Assembly (NCBI GenBank): GCA_016271365.2
Contig: CM057456.1
Coordinates: 610,643,501 to 610,707,500, forward strand
Length of the DNA stretch: 64,000 nucleotides
Direction: 5' to 3'
Origin: Neoceratodus forsteri
Lineage: Eukaryota > Chordata > Ceratodontiformes > Ceratodontidae
Shown one piece after another: positions 19,915 through 30,531 of this stretch (position 1 is the stretch's first letter; each line of letters starts with the position of its first letter). The position numbers were made by a program, and so were the translations under genes. Under the pieces are notes generated by a model, which saw nothing but the letters and a program-made list of their open reading frames with translations, searched no databases and was not told where the DNA came from.

Positions 19915-22504
19915 CAATCCGCACAGGGGTGATGTACAGACTTCCAGCACAAAGGGAGGAAGTGGACAGGGGGCTGGTAGATGAAATTCATGAGATTGTG
20001 ACAAAAGGGGCGGTACTGCTGCTGGGCGATTTCAGCATGTCAGACATAGATTGGACCATCCTGACAGCTGCCTCAGCAAGAAGCTGAGATATCCTGGCTT
20101 CCCTACAGGGGGCAGGCTTCACGCAGCTAGTGCTTGATCCCACCAGAGATGGAACAATTCTGGACCTAGTACTGACCATTGGTGACAGACTCACAGATGT
20201 CCGGGTAGGATAACTGGGTTCCAGCGACCACCACATAGTGGGTTATACATGGGGACAGGGACATCGTCAAGTCAGACAAAGGCAAAGGTTTTAGATTTCA
20301 GAAGGACAGACTTTGCTAAGATGGGGCGATGTGTCAAAGAAGCCCTGGTGAGGTGGGAGGTAGGAGGGGGAGTTGAGCAGTAGGAACATCTGAAAGGAGC
20401 CATAGAGGGGATGAAGAACCAATGCATCAGGATGGTAAACAAAGGCAAGAGAAGGGGGAAACCACTGTGGTTCTCGAAAGAGGTGGCAGACATAATAAGG
20501 GCAAAAAGGGCGGGTTTCAGGAAATATAAGGAGACTCAAAGGGAGAATGACAGGGAGGTGTACCTAAAGAATCTAAGGGAAGCGGGAAAGGCTGTTAGGA
20601 GCACAGAGGTGTGGACTGAGGAAAGATTAGCGAGAAAGTGGAGAAGGGGGTCAAGGCATTCTATAGGTACGCCTGCAAAAGAAGAATAGCCGGGGGATTG
20701 TAAGGCTCAGAGGGGAAAAAGGGAAATGTAAGGAGGAAGACCTAGAAAAGGCAGAAGTACTGAACGAATACTTCTGTTCAGTATTCATTGAAGAGGCGGA
20801 GAGTCAGGGACCACAGTTGGGTAACAGATACGAAGGGGGGGGGAGGTAAGCGCAAGTCCATTCATAGTGAGTGAGTCCTGGGGGTGGACAAAGCAATTGG
20901 GCCAGATGGCATACACCTGAGGGTATTAAGGGAGCTGCGAAGAGAGCTAGCAGTGCCTCTGGCAGCCATGTTCACAGAGTCACTCAACACAGGAGTGGCT
21001 TCAGAGGAGTGGAGGAGGGCACAAGTAGTCCCGCTACACAAAAGTGGTAGCAGGGAGGAGGCATGGAACTATAGGCCGGTCAGCCTCACCTCAGTAGTGG
21101 GTAAGATCATGGAGGCACTGCTTAAAGAAAGCATAATGGCACATTTGGAATCCAGCGGTGCCCAGTATCTGAGACAACACGGATTCACAGCAGTAAGGTC
21201 ATGTCAGACGAATCTGATAGATTTTTTTGGCTGGGTGATGAAGGAAGTAAATCGGGGGGGAGTGGTGGACACCTACCTAGATTTCAGCAAGGCCTTTGAC
21301 ACTGCCCCACATAAAAGGCTGATTAACAGGATGAGTAGTCTGGGCATTTGACACAAGGTGATAAACTGGGTTAGGAACTGGTTAACAGACCGGAGGCAGA
21401 GGGTGGTGCTGAATGGGACCCAATCCAGGGAGAGGTGAGTGACCAGCGGGGGACCTCAGGGATCAGTCCTTAGGCCAGTCCTGTTTAATGTCTTCATTAG
21501 TGACATTGCAGAAGGGCTGAAGGGAAAGGTCTGCCTGTTTGCAGATGACACCAAGATCTGCAACAGGGTGGATACTCCAGACAGGTTGGAGAAAATGAGG
21601 AGGGACCTGGGGAAGTTTGAAAAATGGTCCGAGGTGTGGCAACTGAGATTCAATTCAAAGAAGTGCAAAACAATGCACCTAGGATGAAGGAACCCTGGGG
21701 AGAGCTACAGGATCGGGGAGGGGGGGAGCTGCTACTGATCACTAAGGAAGAAAGGGATCTGGGGGTTATCATTTCAGACAACGTAAAGATGTCTAAGCAG
21801 AGTTCAAAGGCTGCAGGAAGGGCCAGTGGCATGCTGGGGTGCATAGGCAGAGGTATCACTAGCAGCAGGAGGAGGAACGCGGTGATGCCATTGTATAAAA
21901 CACAAGTGAGGTCTTACCTATAGAGTACTGTGCGCAGTTCTGGAAGCCGCATCTTCATAAGGACATTGACAGGGTGGAGGCGGTCCAGAGAAGGGCAACA
22001 AAGATGGCACAGGGCTTGCACCTGAAAACATACGAGGAGAGATTAACAGACCTCAGTATTTACTCGCTGGAGTAGATGAGGGATCAGGGTAACATGATAG
22101 AAACATTCAAGTACTTTAAAGGCATAAACAAGATGCGGGGGAAGGGGGGCGACCAACCTATTCCAATATAGGAGGAGTGCAAGAATGAGGGGGACATGAT
22201 ATGAAATTGGAGGAAGGCAGGTTGAGGAGAAATGTGAGGAAGTTTTTCTTCATGGAGAGGGTGGTGGATGCATGGAATAGTCTGCCACGGGAGGTGGTAG
22301 GAGCAAGCACAGTGGAGGGATGTAAACATGAATGGGACAGACATAAGGAAACTCTAAAAGTGGGAAGGAGAGGAGAAAAGCCATTGATCTAGTAGGGTCA
22401 GAGGCCTTAAACAAAGGGGAGGACTTATGGGCAGACTGGATGGGCCTAGTGGTCTTTATCTGTCGACGATTTCTATGTTTCATTTCATTTTTCATTTTTA
22501 TTGG
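19915..22504 (+). mobile_element. CR1-a: 5'-truncated CR1 LINE
   Basis: This plus-strand CR1 starts inside the endonuclease (YRLPAQ, then LLLGDFSMSDIDW) and runs through RT to a 3' end near TTTCTATGTTTCATTTC. The tail type (TATGTTTC-like) is shared with CR1-b and CR1-e. It interrupts DIRS-A at the start of the MT domain. DIRS-E begins immediately after its A/T-rich tail. Confidence 0.85.
19931..22392 (+). pseudogene. CR1-a endonuclease fragment, RT and C-terminal domain
   Basis: The endonuclease end (19931-20260) includes GDFSMSDIDW and the DLVLTIGD-like segment. The pre-RT region is heavily broken. Frame 20884-21351 carries the RT start: GPDGIHLRVL, WRRAQVVPLHKSGSREEAWNYRPVSL, and DFSKAFDT. 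After one stop, frame 21439-21687 carries GGPQGSVLRPVLFNVFI and the catalytic FADDTKI. Frames 21624-21923 and 22201-22392 hold the CR1 C-terminal region (ERDLGVIISD, then [14 protein letters not shown]). Stops at 21351, 21687 and 21923 inactivate it, although the catalytic residues are kept. Confidence 0.85.
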
Positions 22505-22680
22505 TTCAAACAACATGAAGTTGTGCTGCATTCAGACATAGTGCAGTTAGCCTCAGCACTTGAACTGCCTCGGAGAGGAAAGAGTTAACTCTATGCAAAA
22601 GCATAGAACGTTGAACTTGAGCTCGGTTTTCAAACCTCTGTCTGTGGTACTTCCCAGTGTAACCGTCAGATTCTTTACTC
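22505..22680 (+). repeat. DIRS-E left ITR with covarying hairpin
   Basis: This is an inverted match to 28003-28204. The hairpin TCTATGC/GCATAGA lies at 22590-22607 with an AAAA loop. Relative to C and G the second pair is T-A instead of C-G, so both arms changed together. Confidence 0.85.
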
Positions 22681-23079
22681 CACTAACAGTGAAGTTGCTC
22701 CGGAGATTTTCTCTGCTCGGTTCGGTAAAAGAAAAATAAAAGCGTTCAGTTTTAACTGCATTTGTTTATTATTTTCGGATTTCCAGCCTCTGTCTACGGT
22801 ACAGGTAGTATGTACTGTAGATAGGTAGTGACTATGTTTTATTTTGCTAAAGAGTGGAAATTGTCTTTCTTCGGTTTCTTTCCGGTTGGTCCGGTTCGGA
22901 ACCGACTTTGTTGAATTTTTTCTCTTTTTCTGGTATTGGTGTGGTGTTTCGGTACCAATCGGTTTCAAAAGAACCGGACTTTTGCTGGTTCTTTTAAAAA
23001 GCCAGTGACACGGTTTGTAACCGATCGGTTGCTCATTACCTGGCTTGAAAGCTGCTATAGGATAATCGTTAGGTTGGCC

Positions 23080-24648
23080 ATGTCTGAGAAACCCAAGAAG
23101 AAAACCGGTCCCACTGGGTTTCAACACTGCACTGAGTGTGGGGAGGCCTTTGCTAAGGCCGACCCCCACCTCATCTGTGTTTATTGTCTGGGGTGTGACC
23201 ACCTCAAGTCAGACTGCCAAAGCTGTGAGAACTTTCCTAAAACCACTCTAGATAAAAGACTGAGTAGGTTGAAGGAAAGGGAGGCCGAGAAGTCCATAGA
23301 TCCAGATGGCCAACCCGGTTCACTTGCGGCCGAACCTGAGGAGGTGCCTACTGACCTAGGCGATTCCTCCTCGGGCAAAAGGAGAGCCAACCCTGAGGGG
23401 TCGGTTCCGTCAAAGAAAAAGCACAAGTCTGCCGGTTCGGATCCTGTATCCCTCTCTCCAACCGCGGACGAAATAGCCAAAGCGATTAGTGTTGTCCAGT
23501 CATTTAGACCGGTTCCGTCTGAACTGACACTGCCGGTTCGGTCGGATCTGTCTCCTCCGGATTATGACCCAGATGTTTATTATGAGGAGTGGGAGGGAGA
23601 CAAAGACTATCCTGGTGATGACGATGATCATGACGATGAAGGGGGTCTGGATGTGCCCATTGAACCGGACATCTCCCCAGACAGGCCCTCAGGTGTCTCT
23701 CCTCCCAGGCTCTCTGAGTCCCCTTCACACTTTTTGTTCTACAAAAAGGTGGCACAAACCCTGCAGCTTCCCTTGGTTGAAGCAGCAGAGGAGGAGGAAG
23801 AGCCTGATTTTGTGGAGATGATGGACATCCCAGAGTCCAAAAAGCTGTCTATCCCTCTTCATAAATCTTTGGGGAAACAGAAACACAAAATTTTACAAAC
23901 CCCTAATTCAGTACCTCCTGTGGACAAGAGAATGGACAGCAGGTATTCGATATCAGGCTCAGCTGTGGAGTTCCTTAATAGTCATTGCAGCCATGTTGGG
24001 GTAGTGCAGGCTGCAGCCTGTGACAGGGCTAACATTCCTTTGGCTTCACACCCCCCGGATAAGGACTCCAGGAAAGTGGATGCCATGGCCAAAAAACAGT
24101 ATTTGGCATCCTTTTTGGGACTCAGGCAGGCTACTTATATGGCCTACACAGCCAGGTACCAGAAATCCAGATGGGACAAAGTTCTGAAACTGGCTAAACA
24201 GGCCTCTCCCCAGCTAGCCAAGGAGCTGGAGGAGGTGGCTGCTGATGGAATTGAGGCATCCAAAATGCAATTTCATGCTGCTGTGGACTCCAGTGATGTG
24301 GCATCTAGAGTCATGGCTACATCTGTGTCTCTCAGGAGACATGCTTGGCTCAGATGTACTAGCCTTTCGCAGGATACCCACACTAAGGCTATGGATTTTC
24401 CTGTAGTAGGCAACTCTCTGTTTGGGGAGAAGACAGATGCTTACGTGAAGAAAATGGATGAATACAGGACCACGTACAGGAGTGCACAGGCCAAAGAAAG
24501 GCAAGCCACTCCGCACAAGCAGCAGTCTAGGGGCAGGGGCAGGCCCTTTCAAAGGCCTTTTTACCAAGCCCAGGCCTCCTCTCCCTTCCCTCAGAGGGAG
24601 GTGCAGGAAGGGGATGAGCAGGGCTGCTTCCTCCTCCTCTCAGCCTAA
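23080..24648 (+). CDS. DIRS-E gag-like protein, intact 522-codon ORF
   Basis: The ATG at 23080 opens MSEKPKKKTGPTGFQHC and is chosen over the upstream in-frame ATG at 22936 because C and G start at the same place. Residues about 16-50 carry the zinc-type motif C-x2-C, DPHLICVYCLGCDH, C-x2-C. Residues 60-165 are charged. An acidic tract rich in D and E follows at about 180-205. The conserved core EEPDFVEMMDIPES and SHPPDKDSRKVDAMAKKQY lies around residues 245-345. The tail is rich in R, G, Q and P. This is the expected layout of a nucleic-acid-binding capsid-type protein. It is the only full-length coding region preserved in the window. No protease domain is seen. Confidence 0.8.
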   Translation: MSEKPKKKTGPTGFQHCTECGEAFAKADPHLICVYCLGCDHLKSDCQSCENFPKTTLDKRLSRLKEREAEKSIDPDGQPGSLAAEPEEVPTDLGDSSSGKRRANPEGSVPSKKKHKSAGSDPVSLSPTADEIAKAISVVQSFRPVPSELTLPVRSDLSPPDYDPDVYYEEWEGDKDYPGDDDDHDDEGGLDVPIEPDISPDRPSGVSPPRLSESPSHFLFYKKVAQTLQLPLVEAAEEEEEPDFVEMMDIPESKKLSIPLHKSLGKQKHKILQTPNSVPPVDKRMDSRYSISGSAVEFLNSHCSHVGVVQAAACDRANIPLASHPPDKDSRKVDAMAKKQYLASFLGLRQATYMAYTARYQKSRWDKVLKLAKQASPQLAKELEEVAADGIEASKMQFHAAVDSSDVASRVMATSVSLRRHAWLRCTSLSQDTHTKAMDFPVVGNSLFGEKTDAYVKKMDEYRTTYRSAQAKERQATPHKQQSRGRGRPFQRPFYQAQASSPFPQREVQEGDEQGCFLLLSA

Positions 24649-24674
24649 GGCTCCTGCCAAGCAGACACCCTGAT

Positions 24675-26555
24675 GTGCCAGCCCGGGTCGACTTCCCATT
24701 TCCAGTAGGAGACAGGCTGGCTTGCTGCTTCCAGGCCTGGAAGTCTGTGACCTCTGACAAGTGGGTCCTAGAAGTAGTAAGCCAGGGACTGGCCCTCAGC
24801 TTAAAAAAATTTCCAAAAAAGAGGGCCAAGTCTTTTCCACCTGCATCAATCTCAGAAACCCTTGCCCTAGAGGCAGAGGTTTCCTCTCTTCTAGCTCTGA
24901 GCTATAGAGAAGGTTCCTACTCAGCACAAGGGGAAAGGACTGTACTCCAGGTACTTTCTTACCCCAAAGAAAATGGGAGTGGCGACCCATCCTAGACCTA
25001 AGATATTTGAACAAACACATTGTAAAGCCAAAATTCAAAATGGTAACTCTGGGAATAATCCTTCCCTCTCTAAGGCCAGGGGATTGGCTAGCATCTCTGG
25101 ACCTCACGGATGCCTACTTCCATATTCCTGTCAGGTGCTCCCACAGAAAATAACTCAGGTTCGAGTTGCCTTCAGGCCATTACCAATTCAAAGCCATGCC
25201 ATTTAGTCTAACATCAGCTCCAAGGGTGTTCACAAGTGCCTTGCAGTAGTAATGGCTTACCTCAGAAGATAGGGTATCACCATTTTTCCGTATCTAGACG
25301 ACTGGCTGTTAGTGGGTCAGTCTCCTTTACAGGTCAAGTCAGCTCTTCAAACTACCCAGGACCTACTCAGCTCCTTGGGCTTTCTTCTCAATCTTCCAAA
25401 GTTTGTGCTCGAACCAGTTCAACTTCTCACCTTTATAGGCATAGAGTTGAACACTGTACAAGCAAAAGCCTTCCTTCCCTTGGCAAGGGTAAAGGCCCTA
25501 GTGGATCTCGCTTCCTCCTTTCGACCTCAGCTCTCCTGCCCAGCAAGACAGTTCCTCCAGCTCCTGGGCCACATGGCAGCTTCCACGGCAGTGGTGCAGG
25601 GAGCAAGGTTCCAGATAAGGGACATTCAGTTTCATCTGAAGGCTTTTTGGTCTCAGAAGAAGGATTCACTTACCAAACTGATTCCAGTGACTCAGACACT
25701 GGTCCAAGCTCTCCAGTGGTGGCTGGACCACGACAACCTCAGACAAGGGGTTCCATGTCTCCCTCAAGTCACATCAGTAGTTTTAACTACGGATGCTTCT
25801 CTCCTAGAGTGGGGAGCCCACCTGGGAGCCCTAACAGCTCAAGGGCTCTGGTCTCCACAGGAGTCTGTCCTTCATATCAATCTCCTGGAACTCAGGGCAG
25901 TTTTCTTAGCCCTGCAGAGCTCTCGGATTCAGTCAAGGGCAAGGTGGTCCAAGTCAGAATGGACAACACCACCACAATGTGGTACGTCAACAAGCAGGGA
26001 GGCACTTGATCCTCGGCCTTCTGCACAGAGGACATGAAGCTGTGGTCTCTGGCCTTTTCTCTTCGGACTTCTCTGGTAGCAGTTCACCTTCCAGGGAAGG
26101 ACAACTTACTAGCAGATGCTCTGAGCAGAATTTCTCGGTCAGCACGAATGGTCCCTGGATCTTCACATACTTGAGGTCATCTTCTCCAGGTGGGCCACTC
26201 CAGAGATAGATCTCTTTGCAGCACCGTACAATCATCAGCTTCCACTGTTTTGTTGCAGACCTTCAGTCCTGGGGACGGTCCCCCAGGATGCTCTCCTTTT
26301 GGGCTGGAAGGGCAGGTTTCTCTATGCCTTCCCTCTGCTGTTCAGAGTTCTGATCAAGATCAGGACTCAATTCTGCACAGTGATACTGGTGGCTGCAGAC
26401 TGGGCCAGACAGCCTTGGTAACCTCTACTGCTGTCCTTGTCAGTGTCACGTCCCCTGTCTCTGCCCAGGACATACAATCTCCTGTCCTCCTCTCAGGGGC
26501 TGATCTGGTACCCCAATCTCTAGTCTCTCCATCTCAAGGCCTGGCTCTTGAATAG
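24675..26555 (+). pseudogene. DIRS-E RT, RNase H and Dam-like methyltransferase, frameshifted
   Basis: Frame 24675-24995 carries the RT N-terminal part (WVLEVVSQGLALSLKKFPKK). The middle RT is split by frameshifts. The YLDD codons are intact at 25291-25302, but a TAG lies about 20 bases upstream. Frame 25312-26037 gives FLNLPKFVLEPVQLLTFIG-like connection sequence, then RNase H with VVLTTDASLLEWGAHLG and LHINLLELRAVFLAL. The third RNase H motif (QTDNTTT in J) reads in another frame around 25960. The MT-like part is in the region 26190-26440, with DLFAAPYNHQL-type sequence and APDWARQPW-type codons split by a stop. It is not functional. Confidence 0.8.
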
Positions 26556-27595
26556 TTAGAATATGCAGCTCTACATCTTTCTCAGGGAGTTCTGGATATT
26601 CTGAAGGTCTCTAGAAAACCTTCCACTAGAAAAACTTACAACTCCAAATGGAAAAGGTTCAGTATTTGGTGCTCTCAGAAAGGCATCTTGCCCGATTCTG
26701 CAGACATTTCCACAACCTTAGACTATCTAGTTCATCTCAATGATTTAGGCTTTAGGCCTGCCACTCTGAAGGTTCATCTGGCAGCTGTCTCTGCATTCCT
26801 CTCAGCAGGGAAGGGCTGTTCCCTGGCATCTCATCCTGTTTTCCAAAAGTTTTTCAAAGGTCTGGTTCACATTAACCCTCCCTTGAGGGAGCTCACTCCG
26901 CCTTGGGATCTTAATGTCTGCATAGCTCAGCTAATGCAGCCGCCTTTTGAACCTCTGGCTTCAGCCGAATCGAAATACTTGACCTGGAAAACTGTGTTCC
27001 TGGTAGCTATTACTTCTGCCAGGTGGATTAGTGAGCTACAGGCCCTGTCAGTGGAACCTGACTTCATCTCCTTCCATAGGGACAAAGTAGTCCTCAGAAC
27101 CAATAGGAGGTTCTTGCTCAAAGTGTTTTCAGATTTTCATCTGAGCCAGTCTTTATCTCTCCCTGTGTTTTTCACTGACCATTCTTCTTCAGGTGGAAGA
27201 AGGTTACACAGTCTGGACGTTAAGAGGGCCCTTAGCTACTACATTGAGCATACTAAGGCACACAGAAATGACTGTCTTCAATTGTTTCTCACTTATGGTG
27301 AAGTGGGAAAGGTAGTTCTGCCACTAAGAGAACTATTGCCAGGTGGATTGTTTCTTGTATACAATTTTGTTATGACAAATTGGGTAGGACACCCCCTTCA
27401 GGCCTGAGGGCTCATTCGACCAGGGGTACAGCTGCTTCTCTAGCTGTAGCCAGAGATATATCTTTGTTAGAGATCTGTAAAGCAACCACCTGGAAAACAG
27501 TACATACTTTCACCAAGCATTACTCCCTGGACATCCAGGCTAGGAGTGATGCTAGGTTTGGTACAGCAGTACTGCAGAGCTTCTTCTCAGAGTAG
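26556..27595 (+). pseudogene. DIRS-E tyrosine recombinase, catalytic Arg replaced
   Basis: The start region reads SRKPSTRKTYNSKWKRFSIW at about 26610-26670. Frame 26688-27407 continues with RPATLKVHLAAVSAF. The first catalytic motif reads SARWISELQAL instead of SARRISELQAL, so the R-x-x-E-L arginine is W. Frame 27380-27595 supplies AHSTRGTAAS (H-x-x-R) and HTFTKHYSLD with the nucleophilic Y. A frameshift around 27400 splits the enzyme. Loss of the arginine alone should abolish strand cleavage. Confidence 0.85.
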
Positions 27596-27636
27596 GTTCT
27601 GCATTCCCTCCTCCATAGGGAACTGCTTGGTAGTCT

Positions 27637-27738
27637 TCATTATGTCTGAATATAGCAAGATTTCATGTTTGAAGAAAAAAATTACTCACCATTGTAATGT
27701 TGTTTCTTCTAATGGAGTCTTGCTGTATTCAGACCTCC
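27637..27738 (+). repeat. DIRS-E ICR
   Basis: CATTATGTCTGAATATAGC onward to CATGTTTGAA complements the left end. GAAGAAAAAAATTACTCACC to GCTGTATTCAGACC complements the right end. It lies immediately downstream of the YR stop, as in C and G. Confidence 0.9.
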
Positions 27739-28002
27739 CCCCCCGTCTTCCCTCTCAGAACCTGGTTTTGGGAAGTGGGCTGGCAGGTACAGTGTTGCAT
27801 CTCAGGGATGTACCTTGTATCGTCCCTCTTGGGTGGGGTAAATGATGTTATTATTGTTATTTTTCTGGTGTTTTACTAAATATTGTCACAACCTTTTCCT
27901 TCTTGGGTTCGACTTGAGTCTTTTGGGGCCCAAGAAGATATCTTTTTTGCCCTTTGACTATATTTGAATAATTTCCATACTTTAGTTCCTAGTTAGTTAG
28001 CT

Positions 28003-28204
28003 TGTAAGAATCTGATGTCACACTGGGAAGTACCATAGACAGAGGTTTGAAAACCGGGCTCGAGCTCAACGTTCTATGCTTTTGCATACAGTTAACTCTT
28101 TCCTCTCTGGGGCAGTTCAAGTGCTGGGGCTAACTGCATTATGCCTGAATACGGCAAGACTCCATTAGAAGAAACAACATTACTATGGTGAGTCATTTTT
28201 TCTT
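28003..28204 (-). repeat. DIRS-E right ITR
   Basis: This is an inverted copy of 22505-22680 with an outer extension. The terminal palindrome is ATTACT, ATGGTG, AGTCAT, with one mismatch relative to C and G. The hairpin copy here has lost one pair (CTATGC/GCATAC). Confidence 0.85.
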
Positions 28205-28533
28205 AAGGCATGTGAGCATTGCTGCCCGTTTACACAAGTGTCCAGTTACATACAAGAATAATCAATCAATCAATAATTTATTTCTTGAAAGAGCAATTCT
28301 GATGAATACCAAAGTGCTTGTACCCATAAAACCATTAAAATACATCAAATACAAAATCAATAAATACACAGGCAGCAGAAATTGCAAATTTCAGTAAATG
28401 CTAAGGTGAATAAATAGGTCTTTAGAGTAGATTTAAAAGCGTCAGTGGTCATGCACTCTCTAATCCAGCGAGGTAGAGAGTTTCACAGGGTCGGGGCTGC
28501 AAAAGCAAAAGATCTTGCACCTGAAGTTTTCAG

Positions 28534-29205
28534 TCAGACCCTGGTAACTTCTAGCAATCCCTTGGCGGAGCGGAGAGGGCGGTAGGGGCAAAGGAAATCT
28601 TGCAAATACTGCGGGCCCTGTCCATGTAGGGCTTTATAGGTCAGTGATCCGACTTTGAAGGTGATCCTCCACTGAATCAGCAGCCAGTGCAGGCCACGGA
28701 GCACAGGTGTGATATGGCAAGATCTTGGTAAGCCAGTCAACAACCTGGCAGCTGCATTCTGCACCAGCTGGAGGCGGCGGAAGTCCACCCCTGGTAGCCC
28801 TTGGTATAGGGCATTGCAGTAATCAAGGCGGGAGCTCACAAAGGCATGAACCAACATTGGAAGGTCATCAGGTGGGACCAGGTGCTTTATCCGGGCGATA
28901 TTCCGCAGATGGTAAAATGAGGTTTTGACGACTGCTGACACCTGAGACTTAAGTGTCAGCCCCCCATCAAGCATAACACCCAGATTACGCACCCGATCAG
29001 AGATCATCAGCTGGCTGCCCCCCAGCCACAGCCCGGATGGCTGCCCATCCGACAACCCCTCTACCTGATGACCTTGGTCCACAACCAACACCTCAGTTTT
29101 ATCCGGATTCAACCTCAGCCAGTTGGCACTCATCCAGTCCAGGATCTCAGAAAGACAGTTGTTAAAGACTGAGGCAGCATCCCCCTGTTCGTGCACAAAG
29201 GACAT
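28534..29205 (-). pseudogene. L2 RT thumb and C-terminal domain
   Basis: This uninterrupted 223-residue frame covers NWLRLNPDKTEVLVV, the RVRNLGVMLDGGLT strand, SSRLDYCNALYQGLP, NAAARLLTG and YKALHGQGPQYL. These are the diagnostic segments of vertebrate L2 ORF2. The catalytic box lies immediately upstream at about 29210-29225 and reads YADY, so the second aspartate is lost. CR1-b follows. Confidence 0.9.
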
Positions 29206-29226
29206 GTACAGCTGAGTATAATCTGC

Positions 29227-29833
29227 ATAGCATAGAAATGTGGAAACATAGAATTTGATGGCAGATAAGGACCACTTGGGCCACCTAGTCTGCCCATTTC
29301 CCTACCTGATGGATAAGCTGCAGATCCTAGTTAACCAACAGCCTACTGCCTCCTACCCCCCACTAGAATTGCCTTATGTCTGTCCCATGCATTCTTGAAT
29401 TCCCTCAGTGTTTTTGACTCTATTACCCTCTCAGGAAGGCCATTCCATGCATCTACAATCCTCTCTGTGAAGAAATACTTTCTCACATTACCTCTGAGCC
29501 ATCCCCCCTCTTATCTTCAAATTGTGCCCCCTTGTTCTTGCACATCTCTTTTTCTGAAAGATGCTACCCTCTTGGACTTTGTTGATTCCCTTGAGGTATT
29601 TGAAAGTTTCTATCATGTCCCCCTCTCCCTCCTTTCCTCAAGGCTATACATCTTAAGTTCCTTTAGTCTTTCTTCATATGTCTTCTGGTGCAGACCCTGC
29701 ACCATTCTGGTTGCCCTCCTGTGGACAGCCTCCACCCTGTCTATGTCTTTGCAGAGATGGGGTCTCCAGAACAGTACACAATACTCCAGATGTGGTCTTA
29801 CCAACTATCTGTACAAAGGGCAGTGAAAGCTCA
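29227..29833 (-). mobile_element. CR1-b: short 5'-truncated CR1 inserted in the L2
   Basis: Minus-strand frame 29613-29804 gives [16 protein letters not shown], then [20 protein letters not shown], the conserved C-terminal CR1 region. The 3' end is CTATGTTTCCACATTTCTATG-like, as in CR1-e. The L2 reading is continuous across it, with GLSFHC on one side and YADYTQLYMS on the other. This places the insertion within the RT palm. Confidence 0.85.
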
Positions 29834-30531
29834 GTCCGTATCACCTTATAATGACTCCCAATGGCAGCATGTACATCGTGAACAACATGGGTGAAAGTAC
29901 AGAGCCCTGCGGCACCCTACAAGGCAGGGGGAAAGGAGCTGAGGAAAAAATCTCCTACTCCACACTCTGTGTCCTGCCTGTAAGGAAAGAATGAAACCGT
30001 CTGAGGACTATCCCAGACAGACCACAGATCAGCCACAGGTGCTCCAGCGACACGCCATGGTCCACGGTATCAAATGCTGCAGAGAGATCAAGAAGAACCA
30101 AGACTGAACAGCTCCTCCAATCTCTCGCTATTAGGAGATCATTAAGTACCTGAACCAGTGCTGCCTCAGTACTGTGCCTCTTCCTGAAATCGGACTGGAG
30201 AGGATCATAGACATCGTGGGTGGTAAGATGCTCCTCTAGTTGCAACCAACTGCCTTCTCAATAACCTTTCCCACAAAAGACAGGTTAGAGACAGGCCTGT
30301 GGTTAACGAGACAGTCAGAGTTGAGAGAGGATTTCTTCAGAAGGGGCGTACTACCACCTTCTTCAGGGCATCCGGAAACACCCCCATCTCCAATGAGCAC
30401 CCAACTATCTCAGCCAGGACCGGTCTGATTACATCCACGTATCCCACCAGGAAGCACGTTGGACCTGGGTCCAAACTACAGTATGTCGATTGCAAGCCTT
30501 GGATAATCTTCATGACGCCCATGATTGCCAC
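29834..30531 (-). pseudogene. L2 RT fingers and palm
   Basis: The codons for PQGSVLSPMLFTMYMLPLG lie at about 29840-29920. Frame 29955-30245 reads LQSDFRKRHSTEAALVQVLND and LLDLSAAFDTVDHG, the classic L2 motif A region. Frame 30337-30531 holds the entry segment. Short indels separate these frames. Confidence 0.85.

Larger units (their letters stand above)
22505..28204 (+). mobile_element. DIRS-E: family-2 DIRS element with intact gag
   Basis: It is bounded by TTCAAACAACATGAAG on the left and the GTGAGTCATTTTTTCTT terminus on the right, with an ICR at 27637-27738. Gag is uninterrupted, while RT and YR are broken. It sits between the tail of CR1-a and the flank of the L2 copy, as part of the block that splits DIRS-A. 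Close relatives are C and G. Confidence 0.9.

Noticed and set aside
28259..28275. TTGA/TCAA simple repeats as microsatellites (also at 639-654)
   Set aside because: They are positioned exactly at LINE 3' ends, following UTR sequence, and are better read as LINE tails.
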